From NCBI GenBank assembly GCA_002898995.1, contig BEIM01000063.1:1-11751 (forward strand): a stretch of DNA of 11,751 bases. The letters are read 5' to 3'. The notes under the pieces are model-generated. The model saw nothing but the letters and a program-made list of their open reading frames with translations. It was not told the DNA's origin and ran no database searches. The stretch comes from a bacterium HR36. Lineage in GTDB: Bacteria; Planctomycetota; Planctomycetia; Gemmatales; HRBIN36. Within the stretch, counting starts at the first letter, position 1. Each line of letters begins with the position of its first letter. This document shows positions 8,292 through 11,751 of the stretch, one piece after another. A program made the translations under genes and the position numbers.

Positions 8292-8422
8292 CACTGTTTC
8301 CGCTCACCAACTCCCAGTTTTTTTTGCGGGCACGATTTTCTGTCACATTCCTGTTACTGCCTCCGTTTCTATTTTTGGGGCAAAAAAATCAGCCGCCCCT
8401 GAGGCATTCAAGGAGAGGAACC

Positions 8423-9271
8423 ATGCCCTACGATGCAGAAATCAGTCGCAACAACCCGACCTGCTTCCTGCTGATGATTGACCAGTCTGGCTCGATGTCG
8501 GATGGCTTTGCTGGCCAAACCGACCGCAGCAAGGCGCAACAACTTGCCGACATCATTAATCGTTTGCTCGCGGATATTTGCCTCCGTTGCGTCAAGAATC
8601 CCAGCGAAGGTGTGCGGGACTACTTTTACGTCGGGGTGATTGGTTACGGTCGCAATGATTCGGCATATCCAGCATTGGCTGGTCCCCTGGCCGGGCAGCA
8701 GCTGGTGCGCGTTTCCGAACTAGCCAACAATCCGCTGCGGGTGGAACAGCGTGCCATACAGGTCGAAGACGGTGCCGGCGGATTGATGCAACGCACGGTG
8801 CGTTTCCCGATTTGGTTTGAGCCATTGGCCGACAACGGCACTCCTATGTGCCAGGCCTTTCAAATGGCTTATGATATTCTGCAAGACTGGACTAAGCGGT
8901 ATCCCCGTTCTTTTCCGCCTGTCGTCTTCAATATCACTGACGGCCAGCCGACTGACGGCGATCCCTTACCTGATAGTCAGCGTCTTCAGCAACTGGCCAC
9001 TAGCGATGGCAACGTTCTGGTGTTCAATATCCACGTCTCCGAAACCGCAGGCCAGCCCCTCCTCTATCCGGAACGCGAGGACCTCTTGCCGGACGATTAT
9101 GCGCGACTGTTGTTCAGGATGTCGAGCGTGCTGCCACCACACCTGGTAACCTTCCTCAGGGAGGAGGGCTTCACCATCACGCCACAATCGCGCGGTTTCG
9201 TGTTCAACGCCAACGCCGTGGAGGTGATTCGCTTCCTGAACATCGGCACGCGCCCCAAGAACCTGCGCTAG
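8423..9271 (+). CDS. TerY-like vWA domain protein of a vWA-PP2C-kinase cassette
   Basis: A soluble protein of 282 residues made almost entirely of one von Willebrand A domain. The metal-ion-dependent adhesion site is complete: D20-Q-S22-G-S24 (DxSxS), T140 in N-G-T-P-M, and D173 in I-T-D-G-Q-P-T-D-G, so it should bind Mg2+ or similar. There is no signal peptide or membrane segment. It is longer than TerY or E. coli YegL (about 210-220 residues by my recollection), with extra sequence before T140 (about 80-130) and a C-terminal region after 205. In TerY-P triads the vWA protein is thought to act as an adaptor or as a target of the linked kinase and phosphatase. AAGGAG (8410-8415) 7 nt before the ATG sets the start; the frame is open further upstream but runs into rpmB. 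First gene of the cassette; the phosphatase follows after 15 nt. Confidence 0.88.
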   Translation: MPYDAEISRNNPTCFLLMIDQSGSMSDGFAGQTDRSKAQQLADIINRLLADICLRCVKNPSEGVRDYFYVGVIGYGRNDSAYPALAGPLAGQQLVRVSELANNPLRVEQRAIQVEDGAGGLMQRTVRFPIWFEPLADNGTPMCQAFQMAYDILQDWTKRYPRSFPPVVFNITDGQPTDGDPLPDSQRLQQLATSDGNVLVFNIHVSETAGQPLLYPEREDLLPDDYARLLFRMSSVLPPHLVTFLREEGFTITPQSRGFVFNANAVEVIRFLNIGTRPKNLR

Positions 9272-9286
9272 TGGGGAATCCGGGTA

Positions 9287-10345
9287 ATGAATGTTACCTC
9301 TGCCTTGAGTCGGCTCAAGCCCTTACTTCGCTTCCACCACTATCTTGTGAATTACTGCCACGCACTGTCCCAGTATTGGCCAAGACCCGCCCTGCAGCTT
9401 CATTCCTGGCCTGAAACCGCACTTTTCACAGAATACTTCCTGATGCGGAGACGCCTTGCCCGCCCTGATACTCACGTATCGCCACCGCCAGAACCGACGC
9501 TCACCAAGCTGCCCGGGCTACCTGCAGCGCCATCGCACTGGTGGCTTGTGCTTTGTCGAATGCCCAAACAGGGAAATACGCTCGATGAGTGCGAGGATGC
9601 CTGGGCCTTCGCTTACGATCAAGAGTGCCAAGTGTGCGAGGACTATGACGAACATGTACGGCGTAGATTGCGCTGGCCAACGCTTCACAACCGCCTCACT
9701 CTCGCCATCAGTGATGGCGCCAGTGACTCTTTCGCTCCGGCTCAATGGGCGCGTTTGCTCACCCGGCAGGCCGTGCAAGACCGCATCGTTGACTGCCCGC
9801 GCGAGCGATTGTTGCGTTGGCTCCGTGACCTGGGAGAACATTGGCGTGCATCTTTAGATCTAAACAACTTACCTTGGTATGCAATAGAAAAGGCGGAGCG
9901 AGGGGCCCACGCTACTTTACTAGTTCTTGACTTAGCTCCTAACTCGCAAGGCGGGACTGCCACCTGGTTATACAAGGTTTTGGCTATCGGTGACAGTTGC
10001 CTTTTCCATTTCCGCAACCAGAGGCTACAAGCCATGTTTCCGCAGATTAAGGCCGAGGATTTCGGCGCTAGTCCTCATCTAGTCGCCTCAAACCACGACT
10101 ATAACAAGCGGCATCTAACTCAACAGGCGATCATTCGCGGCCAGGGCGACTTCGAACCGGGAGATGAGCTTTGGTTGATGACGGACGCCCTAGCCGCTTG
10201 GGTGAGCCAAGCCTGTGCTGCTTGCACACGCATGCCTAACATCAGGATGCGCGACATTGTCACATTTTTCGACCAACTACGTAAAGGTAATAGGATGCGG
10301 AACGACGACGTAACTTTGCTCCGTTTATTCTGGCAACAATCTTGA
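9287..10345 (+). CDS. PP2C-type Ser/Thr protein phosphatase
   Basis: A 352-residue protein with a metal-dependent PP2C (PPM) phosphatase domain from about 85 to 348, which would remove phosphate from Ser/Thr, here presumably reversing the neighbouring kinase. The PPM motifs appear in order: E103-D104-A, I-S-D143-G144-A-S, the G-A-H-A-T-L-L-V-L strand (207-215), A-I-G-D-S-C-L-F-H-F (233-242), M-T-D300-A, and N-D340-D-V-T-L-L. All expected metal ligands are kept. The usual S-D-G reads T-D-A. The first 80 residues are an unrecognised, tryptophan- and leucine-rich extension with a proline-rich stretch (65-82), perhaps for partner binding. GGGGA lies 9 nt before the ATG; the vWA stop is 15 nt upstream. 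The closest parallel I know is the TerY-P phosphatase and E. coli YegK (PphC). There is no membrane segment, so it is cytoplasmic. Confidence 0.85.
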   Translation: MNVTSALSRLKPLLRFHHYLVNYCHALSQYWPRPALQLHSWPETALFTEYFLMRRRLARPDTHVSPPPEPTLTKLPGLPAAPSHWWLVLCRMPKQGNTLDECEDAWAFAYDQECQVCEDYDEHVRRRLRWPTLHNRLTLAISDGASDSFAPAQWARLLTRQAVQDRIVDCPRERLLRWLRDLGEHWRASLDLNNLPWYAIEKAERGAHATLLVLDLAPNSQGGTATWLYKVLAIGDSCLFHFRNQRLQAMFPQIKAEDFGASPHLVASNHDYNKRHLTQQAIIRGQGDFEPGDELWLMTDALAAWVSQACAACTRMPNIRMRDIVTFFDQLRKGNRMRNDDVTLLRLFWQQS

Positions 10346-10349
10346 GGAT
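10344..10349 (+). promoter_or_regulatory. Kinase ribosome site overlapping the phosphatase stop codon
   Basis: GAGGAT shares two bases with the phosphatase TGA (10343-10345) and lies 7 nt before the kinase ATG at 10357. This implies translational coupling, so that kinase and phosphatase are made in linked amounts. It also argues against the in-frame TTG at 10342 as the kinase start. Confidence 0.55.
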
Positions 10350-10356
10350 AATCGCC

Positions 10357-11628
10357 ATGGTCGTAGCAATCCACGAGTACGCGCTAGCAATTCAGGACCC
10401 AGCACACTGTTTCCAACACAGACGGTTGCAAAAAGGCAAAACCTATATGGACGATGGTTGGGGATTGCCCCAATCCTGGTCTGGTAACTTCGCGGTGGTT
10501 TTCCGGGTGTACGTGGATACGGGTAAGAAGCGGTATGATTACGCCGTGCGCTGTTTTACCCGTGCGGTGCAGAATCAGGGGCTCCGTTATGAAAGACTGC
10601 ACGAGTACTTGAGAAGACTCAGGCGGAAAGGATTGGCGAAATATTTGGTTGAGTTTGAATACTTATCCGATGGCATTCTCGTAAATGGTACCTGGTACCC
10701 CATCCTTATCATGAAATGGGTCCAAGGATGTACTCTAGACATAGCGATCAGCCAAGCGGTGGAAGAAGACGAGTTAAATCAACTAGATAATTGGATCAAA
10801 CAGTGGGAAGATTTGATGGAGCACTTATCCGACGCTGAGATCGCGCATGGTGACTTGCAACACGGCAACATAATGATTGACCAGAAAGGTCAGCTGCGCT
10901 TGGTAGATTACGATGGGATTTATATTCCGGATCTGGCCGGTTACCCGCCTGATGAAGTCGGGCATGCCAATTATCAGCACCCCGAAAGGATAAGCAACGG
11001 TTACTATGCGGCTAATATGGATTTTTTCTCCGCGCTGGTGATTTATCTATCTTTGCGGGCTGTGCGCTATGACCCTGCGATTTGGCACGACTTTCACAAT
11101 GATGACATGTTGATTTTCGAACGAAGAGACTTTGAGAATCCTGGGGCGACGGCAATTTGGCGGCGATTGCTCCAGAGCAACGATCGGCAAGTCCGAAACC
11201 TGACCGAGTGGTTGAGAGAGTATTGCAAGCGCTCTGTGAAAGAGTTGCCGATGCCAAATGAAATTTTGAAGTTGCCACCACGCCCACGACCGGGGGATGC
11301 GTGGTGGAAAGATCACATAAGTGACGGCAACGGGCAAACTCCTGGGGCAACGAAGGGTTCGCGCAAGCGCGCAGCAAGGAAAACTAGCGAGCACCCGTCT
11401 GGTACCGCGCCGGCCCCTCAGGGCACAAGCACTGTTGTGGCTGCTCCTCCAACCCACGCCAATCCCAGTCAATTGGGCACCTCGACTAGCATCACCCCAG
11501 GCATTGACAGCGGAACCCAGCACGCCGGCCAAACGCCTGACCAACAGGAATCTTCTAGTGGCTCTTTGGCATGGGCGATTACCGGGATTATAATTTATGG
11601 CATAGCTAAGCTACTGGGTTTATTCTAA
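10357..11628 (+). CDS. Atypical Ser/Thr protein kinase with C-terminal membrane anchor
   Basis: A 423-residue protein: a kinase domain (about 35-295), a basic then Pro/Ser/Thr/Gln-rich linker (about 305-402) and one C-terminal hydrophobic segment (404-423) that looks like a tail anchor, leaving the kinase in the cytoplasm. The catalytic loop is H164-G-D166-L-Q-H-G-N171 and the metal-binding Asp is D184 in V-D184-Y-D-G, with the same D-N-D spacing as PKA. An H-P-E segment (208-210) stands for the APE motif, and D222-F-F-S-A-L-V-I-Y-L is the helix-F anchor. The nucleotide loop is degenerate (S-G-N-F-A-V-V-F, 42-49), and the beta-3 Lys appears to be Arg (A-V-R65-C-F). The HGDLQHGN...DYDG...NYQHP pattern marks the TerY-P/YegI-like group rather than PknB-type kinases. 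E. coli YegI, as I recall, carries helix-hairpin-helix elements instead of this tail. The gene is distinctly A+T-richer than its neighbours. Confidence 0.85.
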   Translation: MVVAIHEYALAIQDPAHCFQHRRLQKGKTYMDDGWGLPQSWSGNFAVVFRVYVDTGKKRYDYAVRCFTRAVQNQGLRYERLHEYLRRLRRKGLAKYLVEFEYLSDGILVNGTWYPILIMKWVQGCTLDIAISQAVEEDELNQLDNWIKQWEDLMEHLSDAEIAHGDLQHGNIMIDQKGQLRLVDYDGIYIPDLAGYPPDEVGHANYQHPERISNGYYAANMDFFSALVIYLSLRAVRYDPAIWHDFHNDDMLIFERRDFENPGATAIWRRLLQSNDRQVRNLTEWLREYCKRSVKELPMPNEILKLPPRPRPGDAWWKDHISDGNGQTPGATKGSRKRAARKTSEHPSGTAPAPQGTSTVVAAPPTHANPSQLGTSTSITPGIDSGTQHAGQTPDQQESSSGSLAWAITGIIIYGIAKLLGLF

Positions 11629-11653
11629 CAACAAGCTGGGCCAGGAGCAGCTA

Positions 11654-11751
11654 ATGATCTGGCAAATAGCTCTTTTGCTGAGCGCCGCAACCATAGCCCA
11701 AACTAGCGAACTGAGGATTGGCCCCATCACCGCTACTTACGGTCAGCTAGG
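11654..11751 (+). CDS. Start of an exported protein, cut by the window edge
   Basis: Only the first 32 codons are present. The product starts M-I-W-Q-I-A-L-L-L-S-A-A-T-I-A-Q, a short hydrophobic stretch with a small-residue site (T-I-A before Q-T-S) that fits a Sec signal peptide cleaved at about residue 15-16. It lacks the basic residues usually found at the N-terminus. AGGAG (11643-11647) 6 nt before the ATG supports the start. It follows the kinase stop by 25 nt and is probably the fourth gene of the cassette. The visible mature part (S-E-L-R-I-G-P-I-T-A-T-Y-G-Q-L) is too short to assign a family. A periplasmic or surface partner of the membrane-anchored kinase is possible, but that rests on position alone. 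Confidence 0.6.
   Translation, partial: MIWQIALLLSAATIAQTSELRIGPITATYGQL

Noticed and set aside
7773..8402. 209-codon plus-strand open frame antisense to gatC and rpmB
   Set aside because: It is antisense to two certain genes and has no recognisable domain.
8201..8422. Upstream in-frame extension of the vWA protein, including a hydrophobic stretch that could look like a signal peptide
   Set aside because: It would overlap rpmB and lacks a ribosome site. AAGGAG 7 nt before the ATG at 8423 and the normal position of the vWA fold favour the short form.
8423..11628. A tellurite-resistance (ter) operon
   Set aside because: Only the TerY-P-like signalling triad is seen. No TerB, TerC or TerD-type protein is present in the window, so a role in tellurite resistance is not supported.

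Overview
The window looks like a chromosome segment from a free-living, G+C-rich bacterium, most likely a planctomycete. This is an inference from three things: the GatC/GatA amidotransferase pair, a zinc-ribbon form of ribosomal protein bL28 with the long basic insert, and a vWA-phosphatase-kinase cassette of a kind I associate with that phylum. No rRNA or tRNA gene is present to confirm it. Almost all genes have a clear Shine-Dalgarno sequence, which I used to choose starts.

Layout. Bases 1-269 hold no gene I can support. A plus-strand block follows: a membrane GT-C/ArnT-like glycosyltransferase (270-2102), a DapA/NAL-family class I aldolase (2344-3231) and a YgfZ/GcvT-type folate-binding protein (3264-4382). 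The YgfZ gene ends inside a convergent CPBP/Abi intramembrane protease gene (4336-5358, minus; 47 bp overlap). A GNAT acetyltransferase (5517-6047, plus) diverges from the protease. It then meets a minus-strand translation block head-on: rpmB (7952-8212), gatC (7580-7867) and gatA (6087-7550). This block supplies ribosomal protein bL28 and two subunits of the tRNA-dependent amidotransferase; gatB is not here.

The most interesting part starts across a 210-bp divergent intergenic region (8213-8422) that carries a perfect 14-bp palindrome. Transcribed rightward and tightly packed are a vWA protein with an intact MIDAS metal site (8423-9271), a PP2C-type protein phosphatase (9287-10345) and an atypical Ser/Thr kinase (10357-11628). 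The kinase ends in a disordered linker and a single C-terminal membrane anchor. A fourth gene with a signal peptide begins at 11654 and runs off the window. The set resembles the predicted TerY-P triad (TerY-like vWA, PP2C, kinase) and E. coli yegL-yegK-yegI. Here, however, the kinase is membrane-anchored and the cassette continues into an exported protein. My working model is a reversible phosphorylation switch at the inner membrane: kinase and phosphatase act on a shared target, the vWA protein is the metal-dependent adaptor or substrate, and the exported protein is a sensor, partner or effector. That model is inference. The domain calls rest on visible motifs.

Composition also changes across the cassette. 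Hand-counted 60-base lines are about 55-72% G+C in the aldolase, gatA and vWA genes, but about 40-48% in the kinase gene.
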